A stretch of DNA of 64,000 nucleotides, from contig JAGDZO010000007.1 of assembly GCA_049115815.1 (NCBI GenBank), positions 186,001 through 250,000 on the forward strand, in the 5' to 3' direction. Shown here piece after piece: positions 1 to 7,984 of the stretch. Under the pieces are notes generated by a model that was given only the letters and a program-made list of their open reading frames with translations, did not search any database and was not told the origin of the DNA. Origin of the DNA: Marinoscillum sp049115815. Lineage in GTDB: Bacteria > Bacteroidota > Bacteroidia > Cytophagales > Cyclobacteriaceae. A program made the translations under genes and the position numbers. Position 1 is the stretch's first letter. Each line of letters opens with the position of its first letter.

Positions 1-1
1 G

Positions 2-1483
2 CAACCATTGTTTAGCCAAGACGGTAATGTGGTCCTTGCTGCAAATGGTGAGATATACAATCACCGAAATATTCGAAAAGATTTCGAAGGCAGATATGAT
101 TTCAAAACAGAATCTGACTGTGAGGCGATCTTGGCATTGTACAATGAAAAAGGAGCTGATTTCCTAGATGACCTTAACGGAATCTTCGCCTTTGCAATCT
201 ATGATATCGAGAATAATACTTATCTCATAGCGAGAGACCATATGGGAATCATTCCTCTTTATATGGGATGGGATGAAAACGGGACTTTCTATGTAGCATC
301 TGAGCTTAAGGCTCTAGAGGGAGTTTGCACCAAGATAGAACTATTTCCTCCAGGACACTACCTCACATCTAAAGATGCTCAGCCAGTCAAATGGTATAAG
401 AGAGAGTGGATAGAGTATAGCGCTGTAGAAAACAACGAAACAAGCATTGAGGACTTACATGATGCGCTAGAAGCTGCTGTCAAACGCCAGCTCATGTCTG
501 ACGTACCTTATGGCGTGTTATTATCAGGTGGACTAGACTCTTCGGTAACTTCTGCGCTTGCTAAAAAATTCTCCGATAAAAGAATTGAAAGTGATGACAA
601 GTCGGAAGCATGGTGGCCACAGCTGCATTCATTTGCAGTAGGTCTGAAGGGTTCTCCTGATCTAAAGGCAGCAAAGGCTGCTGCAGATCATTTGGGCACA
701 GTGCATCACGAGATATTATTCACCATACAAGAAGGTGTGGATGCCATTAGAGACGTGATCTATCACTTAGAAACTTATGATGTAACAACCATCCGAGCTT
801 CTACGCCAATGTATTTGATGGCAAGAGTGATTAAATCAATGGGAATCAAAATGGTTCTTTCAGGTGAAGGATCAGATGAATTATTTGGTGGTTACTTGTA
901 TTTCCACAAAGCACCAAATGCGAAAGAATTTCATGAGGAAACTGTGAGAAAACTCTCAAAGCTTCATCAATATGATTGCTTACGTGCGAACAAATCATTG
1001 GCTGCTTGGGGTATAGAAGGACGAGTTCCATTCTTGGATAAAGAGTTCATCGACGTGGCAATGCGACTAAACCCTAAGGACAAAATGATCACGCCAGATC
1101 GTATGGAAAAATGGGTAGTAAGAAAAGCATTCGAAGATTATCTCCCAGAAAGCATTGCCTGGAGACAGAAAGAGCAATTCTCTGACGGAGTAGGCTATAG
1201 CTGGATAGATACCTTGAAGGAACGTGTCAATCAAGAAGTATCTGATGAGCAGTTGGCTAATGCTAAATACAGATTCCCAGTACAAACTCCGATGAACAAA
1301 GAGGAGTTTTACTACAGATCAATATTTGCAGAGCATTTCCCATCTGACACAGCAGCACTCTGCGTACCGTCTGTACCGTCTGTAGCTTGTAGTACACCAG
1401 AGGCTTTGGCGTGGGACGCTTCATTCCAAAACATGAATGACCCTTCTGGGCGCGCAGTAGGTGTGCATACTGACAAGTATTAA
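2..1483 (+). CDS. asnB: Asparagine synthase B (glutamine-hydrolysing), 5'-truncated by window edge
   Basis: Makes asparagine from aspartate, ATP and glutamine in the cytoplasm. The reading frame is open from the first full codon (residues Q-P-L-F-S-Q), so the ATG and the catalytic Cys2 of the glutaminase domain lie left of the window; about 60 residues are missing judging from the usual ~550. The rest of the class II amidotransferase domain is visible (GEIYNHR, then RDHMGIIPLY). The synthetase domain has the pyrophosphate loop SGGLDSS at 524-544 and the conserved SGEGSDELFGGY segment around 865. The end, with a CVPSVPSVACSTPEALAWD-type tail, is intact. The apparent TTG start at 8 is only an internal leucine. 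It converges on a LysE-type gene across a 105 bp gap that carries an inverted repeat. Confidence 0.97.
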   Translation, partial: QPLFSQDGNVVLAANGEIYNHRNIRKDFEGRYDFKTESDCEAILALYNEKGADFLDDLNGIFAFAIYDIENNTYLIARDHMGIIPLYMGWDENGTFYVASELKALEGVCTKIELFPPGHYLTSKDAQPVKWYKREWIEYSAVENNETSIEDLHDALEAAVKRQLMSDVPYGVLLSGGLDSSVTSALAKKFSDKRIESDDKSEAWWPQLHSFAVGLKGSPDLKAAKAAADHLGTVHHEILFTIQEGVDAIRDVIYHLETYDVTTIRASTPMYLMARVIKSMGIKMVLSGEGSDELFGGYLYFHKAPNAKEFHEETVRKLSKLHQYDCLRANKSLAAWGIEGRVPFLDKEFIDVAMRLNPKDKMITPDRMEKWVVRKAFEDYLPESIAWRQKEQFSDGVGYSWIDTLKERVNQEVSDEQLANAKYRFPVQTPMNKEEFYYRSIFAEHFPSDTAALCVPSVPSVACSTPEALAWDASFQNMNDPSGRAVGVHTDKY

Positions 1484-1495
1484 GGAAAATGGCGT

Positions 1496-1547
1496 GAGTT
1501 TGTCGAAATGTTGTCGATTTATTCGAAACGCAGGTTTCGACAAGCTC
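1496..1547. repeat. Inverted repeat between convergent genes
   Basis: Two 13-base arms, gagtttgtcgaaa at 1496-1508 and tttcgacaagctc at 1535-1547, are complementary except for one position that would be a G.U pair in RNA. A second, shorter and perfect pair is nested inside (tcgaaac at 1523-1529, gtttcga at 1534-1540, 4-base loop), so two alternative hairpins compete for the right arm. It lies between the ends of asnB and the LysE gene and has no T-tract. It could act as a transcription barrier, or be one copy of a dispersed palindromic repeat; I recall similar ttcgacaagctc strings from other Bacteroidota but cannot verify that here. Confidence 0.6.
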
Positions 1548-1588
1548 ATCTTGACTACCAAAAAACCTTTTGAGGAAATCTCTACTTA

Positions 1589-2218
1589 TTAGTAGTAGGT
1601 GCTAATCAGAAAATAAATCATCTGAAACCCGAACGCCACCAGCACTACGGCCACTATTTTATTAATCAACGCGATTCGTTTTTCGGTAACAAACTGTCTC
1701 AGTCTGTAAGACACCAAGACCTTGATAATATCAGAAGTAAGAATAGTGGTCAAGACTCCTGCGAAAAAATAATACTTCTCATTGGTGCTAAAATCATAGT
1801 TGGTAGCAGCCAGGCTAATAATGCTTAACCAAAAAACCACTATGAATGGATTCAACCCATTCAGCACAAACCCTTTGAACAAATACATAAAACCTGACAA
1901 CCGGGTATTCTCCTCGCTCAAGGCTTCCTCCGATTGAATTGTAGGTTTTCTAAACCAAGTAAAGACTCCATATCCAAACAATACAAAAGTTCCGATGATC
2001 CCCATCCAAAAACGAGTATCCGGATCTTTGAGCAAGGATGACGCTCCTATAAGCGCCAAGAAAACGTACAAAATATCACTTAGTGAAATGCCTAATGCGA
2101 GAAATATGGCCCTCCTATATCCTTTTTGTACACTGGTCTGAATCAAAGCAAAAAACCCAGGCCCAAAAGAAAATATGAAAACCAGACCGAAAAGGAGTCC
2201 TGTTAAAAATGGAGGCAT
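1589..2218 (-). CDS. LysE family amino-acid exporter
   Basis: A 209-residue membrane protein predicted to export amino acids or related small molecules across the inner membrane. The N-terminus PFLTGLLFGLVFIFSFGPGFFALIQTSVQKG matches the first helix and loop of the LysE/RhtB fold, with the conserved Gly-Pro. About six hydrophobic segments follow (near residues 5-25, 38-60, 70-88, 110-140, 145-165 and 185-207), and the second half has an N-G-x-N-P motif typical of the family. Family length is about 200-210, so it looks complete. The ATG at 2218 is the only good start. It stands alone, convergent with asnB and divergent from the yggS gene. The substrate cannot be told from sequence. Confidence 0.88.
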   Translation of the reverse strand: MPPFLTGLLFGLVFIFSFGPGFFALIQTSVQKGYRRAIFLALGISLSDILYVFLALIGASSLLKDPDTRFWMGIIGTFVLFGYGVFTWFRKPTIQSEEALSEENTRLSGFMYLFKGFVLNGLNPFIVVFWLSIISLAATNYDFSTNEKYYFFAGVLTTILTSDIIKVLVSYRLRQFVTEKRIALINKIVAVVLVAFGFQMIYFLISTYY

Positions 2219-2539
2219 TTGTTTGATTTACTGCTTAGGGAAATTGATATCCGCATTATGAATCTAAACTTGAGCTTATTCACGTACTAACTCTTCGGTT
2301 ATTTTCTTGGTTCACCTCATCATTCTTGCTCTATTTTTAAGAAATCGAAGGAATCAAGCAGCAAAACTACCATATCAACTTGATTCGGTGCACGTTTTCT
2401 TTCGGCAAGATTTCCATCAAGAGCGAGACACATTGGTGCTTTCAAAAAGTATTCAAAAAAGAAATAGAATTATTTGGCTCGACTTTCCAACTTTGAGTGT
2501 TACTCAAGGTTAGTATTATCATCCATTCAACAAATAACT
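2219..2539. other. Divergent intergenic region, no gene seen
   Basis: A 321 bp spacer between the start of the LysE gene (minus) and the PLP-protein gene (plus). It must hold two divergent promoters, but I found no clean TAnnTTTG element with a matching upstream TTG on either strand. A 68-codon open frame at 2307-2513 has no recognisable family, no good start context and low complexity, so I do not call it. No hairpin of note. Confidence 0.6.
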
Positions 2540-3214
2540 ATGTCAGATATCAAGAGCGCCTTGGCGGAGATCAAATCAGAACTAGATGGAACCAATGCAA
2601 GACTGGTGGCCGTGAGTAAAACCAAACCCATCTCGATGCTTCAAGAAGCCTATGATGCTGGCCAAAGACATTTTGGTGAAAACAAGGCGCAAGAAATGAC
2701 TGAGAAGTTTGAGGCACTTCCTGATGATATCTTTTGGCATATGATTGGTCACCTCCAGCGCAACAAAGTAAAGTTCATAGCACCATATGTTTACCTTATT
2801 CACTCCGTAGATAGTCTCCGTCTTTTGAAAGAAATAAACAAGGAGGCAAAGAAAAACGATCGAGTAATCAACTGCCTGCTACAAGTTCACATAGCGGAAG
2901 AAACCACTAAGTTTGGTTTTGATAAAGGGGAATTATTAAGCCTTATCAACTCGAAGGAATTAGATGAATTGAAAAACGTCAAAATAGTAGGACTGATGGG
3001 TATGGCAACTTATACTGACGATACATCAAAGATCAGAAGTGAATTTCAGGTTCTCAATTCTATCTTTTCAGAACTGAAAACAGAGCAAAAACACAATCTA
3101 GAATTATCTGAGCTATCGATGGGAATGAGTAGCGATTATGCTATTGCTTTGGAAGAAGGAAGCACATTGATAAGAGTAGGTAGCAACATATTTGGAGAAA
3201 GAAATTATGCGTAG
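2540..3214 (+). CDS. YggS/PROSC family pyridoxal-phosphate-binding protein
   Basis: A 224-residue alanine-racemase-fold TIM-barrel protein that binds PLP and is linked to vitamin B6 and amino/keto-acid homeostasis rather than to a known reaction. The PLP lysine is K27 in RLVAVSKTKP; HMIGHLQRNK, the LMGMATYT strand and the phosphate-binding end SMGMSSDY..GSTLIRVGSNIFGER are all present. I start at ATG 2540 (MSDIKSALAEI), which gives the usual family length; a longer frame beginning at 2474 adds 22 residues with no family similarity. It overlaps the next gene by 8 bp, so the two are probably co-translated. Confidence 0.94.
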   Translation: MSDIKSALAEIKSELDGTNARLVAVSKTKPISMLQEAYDAGQRHFGENKAQEMTEKFEALPDDIFWHMIGHLQRNKVKFIAPYVYLIHSVDSLRLLKEINKEAKKNDRVINCLLQVHIAEETTKFGFDKGELLSLINSKELDELKNVKIVGLMGMATYTDDTSKIRSEFQVLNSIFSELKTEQKHNLELSELSMGMSSDYAIALEEGSTLIRVGSNIFGERNYA

Positions 3215-3584
3215 TTCGTTTTTGGTAATAGGATGCATATTCGCCGCACTTACAGTTGCTATTGGGGCCTTTGGGGCTCATGCACTTAAAGAGATTTTAT
3301 TAGAAAACGGGAAAACTGAGACATTCAAAACCGGGGTACTATATCAGATGTTTCACAGCATTGCTCTTCTGGTAACTGGCCTTCTTTACCCAGAAGCACA
3401 AAAAAATAGCCTGCTCAATGGAGCAGGCTACTTGTTCGTTTCTGGAATATTACTATTCTCAGGTTCTCTTTATATACTTTCGATTTCAGGCATCACTATC
3501 CTCGGAGCAGTGACTCCTTTCGGGGGACTTTGCTTTATCGCAGGATGGATGATACTGATCTATCATCTCCTAAAATCAAATTAA
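3207..3584 (+). CDS. DUF423 small inner-membrane protein
   Basis: A 125-residue protein with four hydrophobic segments (about residues 4-24, 45-62, 70-90 and 97-120). The N-terminus with IGAFGAHALK and the middle YQMFHSIALL are the hallmark of DUF423 (YgdD-like) proteins, whose function is not established. The ATG at 3207 overlaps the end of the PLP-protein gene by 8 bp; a TTG at 3192 is an alternative but would add five charged residues ahead of the first membrane helix. The 3' end overlaps the convergent DUF1573 gene by 4 bp. Confidence 0.9.
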   Translation: MRSSFLVIGCIFAALTVAIGAFGAHALKEILLENGKTETFKTGVLYQMFHSIALLVTGLLYPEAQKNSLLNGAGYLFVSGILLFSGSLYILSISGITILGAVTPFGGLCFIAGWMILIYHLLKSN

Positions 3585-4015
3585 TTTGGATCTTCTGTGG
3601 CTGGCTCTGCTACAGGCTCCGGCTTCAAAACATTCGTCACTATTTTGACTCTTTCGGTGCTATTAATGGCATTTGAAAGTATCGTGATCGTCTTGTTTTG
3701 CATACCATACTTTCCTCTACTATTGAAATTTACAGTAATCTCTGCTGACTCTCCTGGAGCTAGTGGCTCCCTATCAAAACTAGGAACAGTACATCCACAC
3801 GTAGTTTTGACGTCAGAAAGTATCAAAGGTTCGTTTCCAGTATTCTCATAAGCAAAAGTATGAGTCACTCTATCCCCTTGCATGATATCTCCAAAATTAT
3901 AAGATGATTCTGCAAAAGTGATTTTTGCACCATTTTGAGGGGTATCTGCAGTGGCGGTCTGAGCTATCACTCCGAAACCAACGCATAAAACAAATAGACT
4001 CGCTAAAACTCTCAT
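3581..4015 (-). CDS. DUF1573 periplasmic Ig-like protein
   Basis: A 144-residue secreted protein. Residues 1-23 (MRVLASLFVLCVGFGVIAQTATA) form a signal peptide; the rest is one DUF1573 domain, an immunoglobulin-like fold common in Bacteroidota, with its signature FGDIMQGDRVTHTFAYENTGNEPL then TTCGCTVP and LAPGESAEITVNFN. The tail is Pro/Glu/Thr-rich. The start at 4015 puts the signal peptide at the very N-terminus; the frame could begin 13 codons earlier at 4054. The family is thought to act outside the inner membrane, but no specific role is known. It is a monocistronic gene between two convergent/divergent neighbours. Confidence 0.88.
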   Translation of the reverse strand: MRVLASLFVLCVGFGVIAQTATADTPQNGAKITFAESSYNFGDIMQGDRVTHTFAYENTGNEPLILSDVKTTCGCTVPSFDREPLAPGESAEITVNFNSRGKYGMQNKTITILSNAINSTERVKIVTNVLKPEPVAEPATEDPN

Positions 4016-4092
4016 ATCAATTATTTTTTGAGTAAAGTTAACGAGCCTGTTCAAAAATTGTTGAATTATGACAGTGGAAAAATAATTAACCG

Positions 4093-4572
4093 ATGCATTA
4101 CGAAGGAAAACTAAGAGTACGCGCCTGTGGGATACTTATAGAAAATGATCAAATATTACTTGTCAGGCATATTGGTGTGGATCACAAACCTCACTTTTGG
4201 TCTCCGCCCGGGGGTGGGATAAGCTTTGGGGAATCAAGTCAAGACGCGGTAGTAAGAGAGTTTTTCGAAGAAACCAATCTAAAGATCAGGGTGAAAAACT
4301 ATTTGTTCAGCAATGAATACATTGGAGATAAGATCCATGCCATTGAAATATTTTTTGAAGTGGAGAGAATAAGTGGAGAGGCCAATTTAGGTCATGATCC
4401 AGAGCTAACTCCCGAAAATCAGATTTTGGACAAAGTGGCTTGGTATTCCATTAGCGAGCTGATAGACCTAGACAATCAAAAGAAACATAATATATTACAT
4501 CGGATAAGTAGTTTTCAAGATCTTATATCTAAGAATGGCTTTTTTGAGTTTCAAGGCAATTCAAGCAAATAG
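4093..4572 (+). CDS. Nudix hydrolase
   Basis: A 159-residue cytoplasmic Nudix-fold pyrophosphohydrolase, substrate unknown. The Nudix box spans G41-L63 (G-x5-E47-x7-R55-E56-x2-E59-E60) with the metal-binding glutamates intact. The usual glycine after the EE pair is asparagine (E-E-T-N), a tolerated variation. The strand before it, GILIENDQILLVRH, and FWSPPGGG are typical. ATG 4093 gives a full-length domain. It is divergent from the DUF1573 gene and precedes the coaD operon by 54 bp; co-transcription with it is possible. Confidence 0.9.
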   Translation: MHYEGKLRVRACGILIENDQILLVRHIGVDHKPHFWSPPGGGISFGESSQDAVVREFFEETNLKIRVKNYLFSNEYIGDKIHAIEIFFEVERISGEANLGHDPELTPENQILDKVAWYSISELIDLDNQKKHNILHRISSFQDLISKNGFFEFQGNSSK

Positions 4573-4626
4573 GGTTTCGTTGACATTCTAATTATCTTTA
4601 TTATTGCAAAAAATCCCAACTTAATA

Positions 4627-5220
4627 ATGAGCAAAACAAAAATCTTCACCATCTTCTTCGGCATTGTTGCATTGTGCCTAGCATATTTTCTTTACTTCAG
4701 TATCGACTCTAGTATTGAAGAATCTGAGCGAATCACCAAAATGGAGAATAGAATCATCGAGCAATTGAAAATGATTCGTGAGGCAGAAATAGCTTACTTG
4801 GCTGTAAATGGTCAATACACTAGTGACTGGAATAAGCTTACTGCGTTTATTGACTCTGGTAGTTTCTACCTTACAGAGAAAACCGAATTTGTCAAGACTC
4901 TTGACTATGGCGCTGATAGCTCTTGGGTAGAAATAGATACGCTCGGTACCGTATTGGTAAAAGATTCAATTTTCAAAAAATCAGTTTGGCCAAGATTCAA
5001 TTTGAGCACTTTGGCTTACGTGCCGGGAGTTGATCCTCCAACTAAATTTGAAGTGTGGGCTGATAAAATTGAGAAAAGTGGAGTTAGTGTAAACGCCATA
5101 GAGGTTAAGAACCCCTCTCCTATCAATCCAATGAGAGACGAGGAGAGCGAATACAATACCAAAAAGCCCCTACGATTCGGATCTAAAACGAGTGTAACCA
5201 CAGCAGGTAACTGGGAATAA
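4627..5220 (+). CDS. Conserved single-pass membrane protein upstream of DUF3822-coaD
   Basis: A 197-residue protein with an N-terminal membrane anchor (residues 5-26, IFTIFFGIVALCLAYFLYFSI) followed by a predicted periplasmic part. Residues 34-66 (ERITKMENRIIEQLKMIREAEIAYLAVNGQYTSDW) resemble the helix-plus-loop of pseudopilin-like proteins, where a helix leads into AEIAYLxxNGxYT. I do not recognise a named family with certainty. It ends 4 bp before the DUF3822 gene, so it is in the same operon as coaD. Function unknown. Confidence 0.85.
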   Translation: MSKTKIFTIFFGIVALCLAYFLYFSIDSSIEESERITKMENRIIEQLKMIREAEIAYLAVNGQYTSDWNKLTAFIDSGSFYLTEKTEFVKTLDYGADSSWVEIDTLGTVLVKDSIFKKSVWPRFNLSTLAYVPGVDPPTKFEVWADKIEKSGVSVNAIEVKNPSPINPMRDEESEYNTKKPLRFGSKTSVTTAGNWE

Positions 5221-5224
5221 TATT

Positions 5225-6115
5225 TTGACGAAAACTGCGACATCTAATTTCAAACTGATCAAGAAGATTCAGGCTGAGAGCTTCACTACAAAGAAGCTCT
5301 CGTCTTATTCTCTTTGCCTTCAGATTGGAATCAGAGACTTTCAGTTTTTAATCATTAATCGACAGACGGGCGGATGCATCTTACTGGAGGATTATAAGCT
5401 TTCGAACATCAAGACCATCAACTCTCGATTAGAGGTTTTGAAAGAGATTTTTCTCAACCATCCCACTTTATCCTTAACCTCTTGGGACAACATCAAGGTT
5501 AGTTTCAAGAGTCACAAATTTTCCCTCATTCCAAAGAGTCAGTTTATCCCATCTGTAGCCAGTGATTACCTAGCGCTAAACTCCGACATTCAGACGAAAA
5601 TAGATGAGGTATACTATTACAAGCATATCATCAGTGATGCAGTGAATGTATTCACAGCGGACAAGAAAGTGGTAGCATGGCTTAAGCAGACTATGGCTAA
5701 CAAGGCTATCCAGATCGTACATCAAGGGAGCACTTTCATAGAAGGCATTCTAAAGTATGATGACCACTCGGCTGAAAAATCCTTATTCTGCTACATTGAT
5801 CGGGGCATCATACATTTAGCTGTCACACAGAATCAGAAGTTGCATTACTACAATCAGTTTGCGGCCAGAAATGGTGAAGATTACCTGAAGTATATGATGC
5901 TAGTCATCAAAGAGCTTGGCCTCTCAGCCAAATCCAGCAATGTTGTGCTATGGGGATTCGTGAAGAACGATTCTGCAACTGTAGAACTACTCAAAAAGTA
6001 CATTCGAAACATCAACTTTGGTTCTAAACCAAGCTTCATGAAATTTACTCGTGAATTCGACAATGTAGCGGATCACAGATATTTCGACTTGTACAGTATG
6101 TTTCTTTGTGAGTAA
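5225..6115 (+). CDS. DUF3822 family protein
   Basis: A 296-residue soluble protein matching DUF3822 of Bacteroidota in length and in its setting directly before coaD. No signal peptide or membrane segment. The only usable start is TTG at 5225, four bases after the previous stop; the next ATG lies deep inside the gene. Visible features are the N-terminal SSYSLCLQIGIRDFQFLII strand and a second half beginning LFCYIDRGIIHLAVTQNQKLHYYNQF, which has the strand-turn-strand look of an actin/hexokinase-type fold (inference). The stop overlaps the coaD start (TAATG). Function unknown; the tight pairing suggests a link to CoA synthesis or simple co-expression. Confidence 0.88.
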   Translation: MTKTATSNFKLIKKIQAESFTTKKLSSYSLCLQIGIRDFQFLIINRQTGGCILLEDYKLSNIKTINSRLEVLKEIFLNHPTLSLTSWDNIKVSFKSHKFSLIPKSQFIPSVASDYLALNSDIQTKIDEVYYYKHIISDAVNVFTADKKVVAWLKQTMANKAIQIVHQGSTFIEGILKYDDHSAEKSLFCYIDRGIIHLAVTQNQKLHYYNQFAARNGEDYLKYMMLVIKELGLSAKSSNVVLWGFVKNDSATVELLKKYIRNINFGSKPSFMKFTREFDNVADHRYFDLYSMFLCE

Positions 6116-6567
6116 TGAGCCGGATAGCCATTTTCCCGGGCTCCTTTGATCCTTTCACCAAAGGTCATGAAGATATTGTCTTACGGAGCTTACCACTCTT
6201 CGATAAAGTTATCATTGCTGTAGGTCACAATACTAAGAAGCAGCGCTATTTTGACATCAACCTTATGATGGACAAAATCAATCAGACCTTTGAAGGGCAA
6301 AGCGGTGTAGAAGTGGTCATTTATGATGAGCTCACGGCCATCTTTGCTCAGAAATATAATGCTAAATTTCTCGTAAGAGGTTTGAGGAATACTACTGATT
6401 TCGAATATGAGAATGGGATATCTCAAATCAACAGATATCTCAATGCCTCATTAGAAACCGTGTTTCTAATCACATCACCGGAACTTGCACCTATAAGCAG
6501 CAGTATTATCAGAGAGGTGCATAAATATGGAGGAGATGTAAGTCCCTTCCTTCCCTACGAACTTTGA
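6115..6567 (+). CDS. coaD: Phosphopantetheine adenylyltransferase
   Basis: Joins 4'-phosphopantetheine to AMP from ATP in the penultimate step of coenzyme A synthesis. It is 150 residues with the nucleotidyltransferase signature GSFDPFTKGH at 9-18 and the ISSSIIRE motif at 127-134, plus KFLVRGLRNTTDFEYE in the middle. The ATG shares one base with the DUF3822 stop. Its 3' end overlaps the convergent Nudix gene by 13 bp. Confidence 0.97.
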   Translation: MSRIAIFPGSFDPFTKGHEDIVLRSLPLFDKVIIAVGHNTKKQRYFDINLMMDKINQTFEGQSGVEVVIYDELTAIFAQKYNAKFLVRGLRNTTDFEYENGISQINRYLNASLETVFLITSPELAPISSSIIREVHKYGGDVSPFLPYEL

Positions 6568-7244
6568 TCTTGGTCTTTGAGTAACTTGTGATACTCTTGC
6601 ATCACAGCCCGGATGGATCGATAAGAATTGTATAAAGCAGATCGTAATTCAGCTAGATTCATCCAACTCACTTTCTCTATTCCTTCCTCCTCTTGTGGAG
6701 CCAATTTGCTATCATCCATACATTTCATCACATACCAATGCGTCTTCTTCAGGACGTACTTTTTGTTCGCAGTATAGGTATGCCAAGTTGCCTTGATTTT
6801 ACGCTCTATTTTGACCTTGACCCCAGTCTCTTCTTCCACTTCACGCGCAGCACATTCCCTCTTCTTTTCCTTTTTCTCTAATTTTCCTTTCGGAATATCC
6901 CACCTCCCTTTGCGGAAAATCAACAATATCTTGCCCCCTTTATCCACCACACCGCCGGCAGCTTCTATCACCTTAAATTTCTTTTTGATGTAGGCAATTA
7001 TCTCACGTTTCCCTTCGCTCACGAATGAAATAGAATCCACCTTTTTAAGCTTGTTGTCAGTCATGACATGAAGCAATTCATCTACTTGTTGCGGAGCTGC
7101 GTTGCGGATGAGTACATCATCAATCAAGTTCTTTGGCTTGATTTCCGAGATACTCCCATCAATGATTAGGTCAAAATCAAATGAATCATCTAATTCGTCC
7201 GGACTAAGTATACGAACTGGGATATCATTGATGAATATTTTCAT
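6555..7244 (-). CDS. Nudix hydrolase with N-terminal extension
   Basis: A 229-residue cytoplasmic protein. Residues 1-90 form an extension of unknown function seen in Bacteroidota Nudix proteins; residues 95-220 are the Nudix domain with a perfect box G120-V142 (G-x5-E-x7-REVEEE-T-G). The segment RKGRWDIPKGKLEK resembles the diadenosine-polyphosphate/8-oxo-dGTP hydrolase group, but the substrate is not determinable. I start at the ATG at 7244 (MKIFINDIPVRIL); an upstream in-frame ATG at 7277 would add 11 residues without similarity. It is divergent from pyrE. Confidence 0.9.
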   Translation of the reverse strand: MKIFINDIPVRILSPDELDDSFDFDLIIDGSISEIKPKNLIDDVLIRNAAPQQVDELLHVMTDNKLKKVDSISFVSEGKREIIAYIKKKFKVIEAAGGVVDKGGKILLIFRKGRWDIPKGKLEKKEKKRECAAREVEEETGVKVKIERKIKATWHTYTANKKYVLKKTHWYVMKCMDDSKLAPQEEEGIEKVSWMNLAELRSALYNSYRSIRAVMQEYHKLLKDQDQSS

Positions 7245-7260
7245 GAGAATGTTAGCTTTG
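7228..7260 (+). promoter_or_regulatory. Candidate Bacteroidota-type promoter for pyrE
   Basis: TTG at 7228-7230 and TAGCTTTG at 7253-7260, spaced by 22 bases, fit the flavobacterial consensus TTG-N17-23-TAnnTTTG. It would start a transcript about 70 bases before pyrE. The upstream box lies inside the start of the divergent Nudix gene. Motif match only. Confidence 0.35.
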
Positions 7261-7333
7261 CGAGACAAATAAAACACAAAATATGCCGAGTGTAATAGCG
7301 TTCGTCATATTTTAAAAAAACTAAATTTCACAA

Positions 7334-7984
7334 ATGTCAATACAGCAGTACAACCCAAAAATTGCTAATGAAATTGCCCAAGAACTTCTCAAGGTAGAAG
7401 CCATCAAATTGCGTCCAGAAAACCCATTTGATTGGGCCTCTGGGTGGAAGTCCCCGATCTATTGTGACAATCGCTTGAGTCTGTCTTTTCCTGCTACTCG
7501 AACTTTAGTCAAAAAGTATCTTGCCCAATTGATTAAAGAAAAATTTCCGAAAGTGGAGTGTATTGCTGGAGTAGCTACTGCAGGAATTCCGCAAGGTGCT
7601 TTGGTAGCAGAAGAATTAGGTTTACCCTTCATCTATGTTCGCTCCAAAACCAAAGAACATGGCATGGGTAATCAGATTGAGGGAAAAGTTATCCAAAACG
7701 CTCAGGTAGTTCTTATTGAGGATTTAATCTCTACAGGTGGCAGCTCACTTCAAGCGAGTGAAGCTGTGAGACATGCGGGTATGAATATCCTAGGAATGGC
7801 AGCCATTTTCACTTACGGTTTTCCAGTTTCTCAAGAGAATTTCGAAAAACACAACATTGACCTTTGGTACCTGAGTGATTATGCTACTATTGTCAACTCG
7901 ATGCTAGATGCGGGGACAATCAAGCCAGAACTAGAAGCTACGCTGAATGCATGGAGGGGAAATCCGGCACAGTGGAATCAATAG
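7334..7984 (+). CDS. pyrE: Orotate phosphoribosyltransferase
   Basis: Converts orotate and PRPP to OMP in pyrimidine synthesis. It is 216 residues, full length, with the PRPP-binding loop VLIEDLISTGGSS at 126-138 and the conserved FDWASGWKSPIYCDNR at 32-47. ATG 7334 gives the normal N-terminus. The gene end overlaps the convergent TIGR02757 gene by 7 bp. Confidence 0.97.
   Translation: MSIQQYNPKIANEIAQELLKVEAIKLRPENPFDWASGWKSPIYCDNRLSLSFPATRTLVKKYLAQLIKEKFPKVECIAGVATAGIPQGALVAEELGLPFIYVRSKTKEHGMGNQIEGKVIQNAQVVLIEDLISTGGSSLQASEAVRHAGMNILGMAAIFTYGFPVSQENFEKHNIDLWYLSDYATIVNSMLDAGTIKPELEATLNAWRGNPAQWNQ

Noticed and set aside
2307..2513. 68-codon open frame upstream of the YggS gene
   Set aside because: No family, poor composition for coding, and it lies in the divergent promoter region; its frame also overlaps the start of the real gene.
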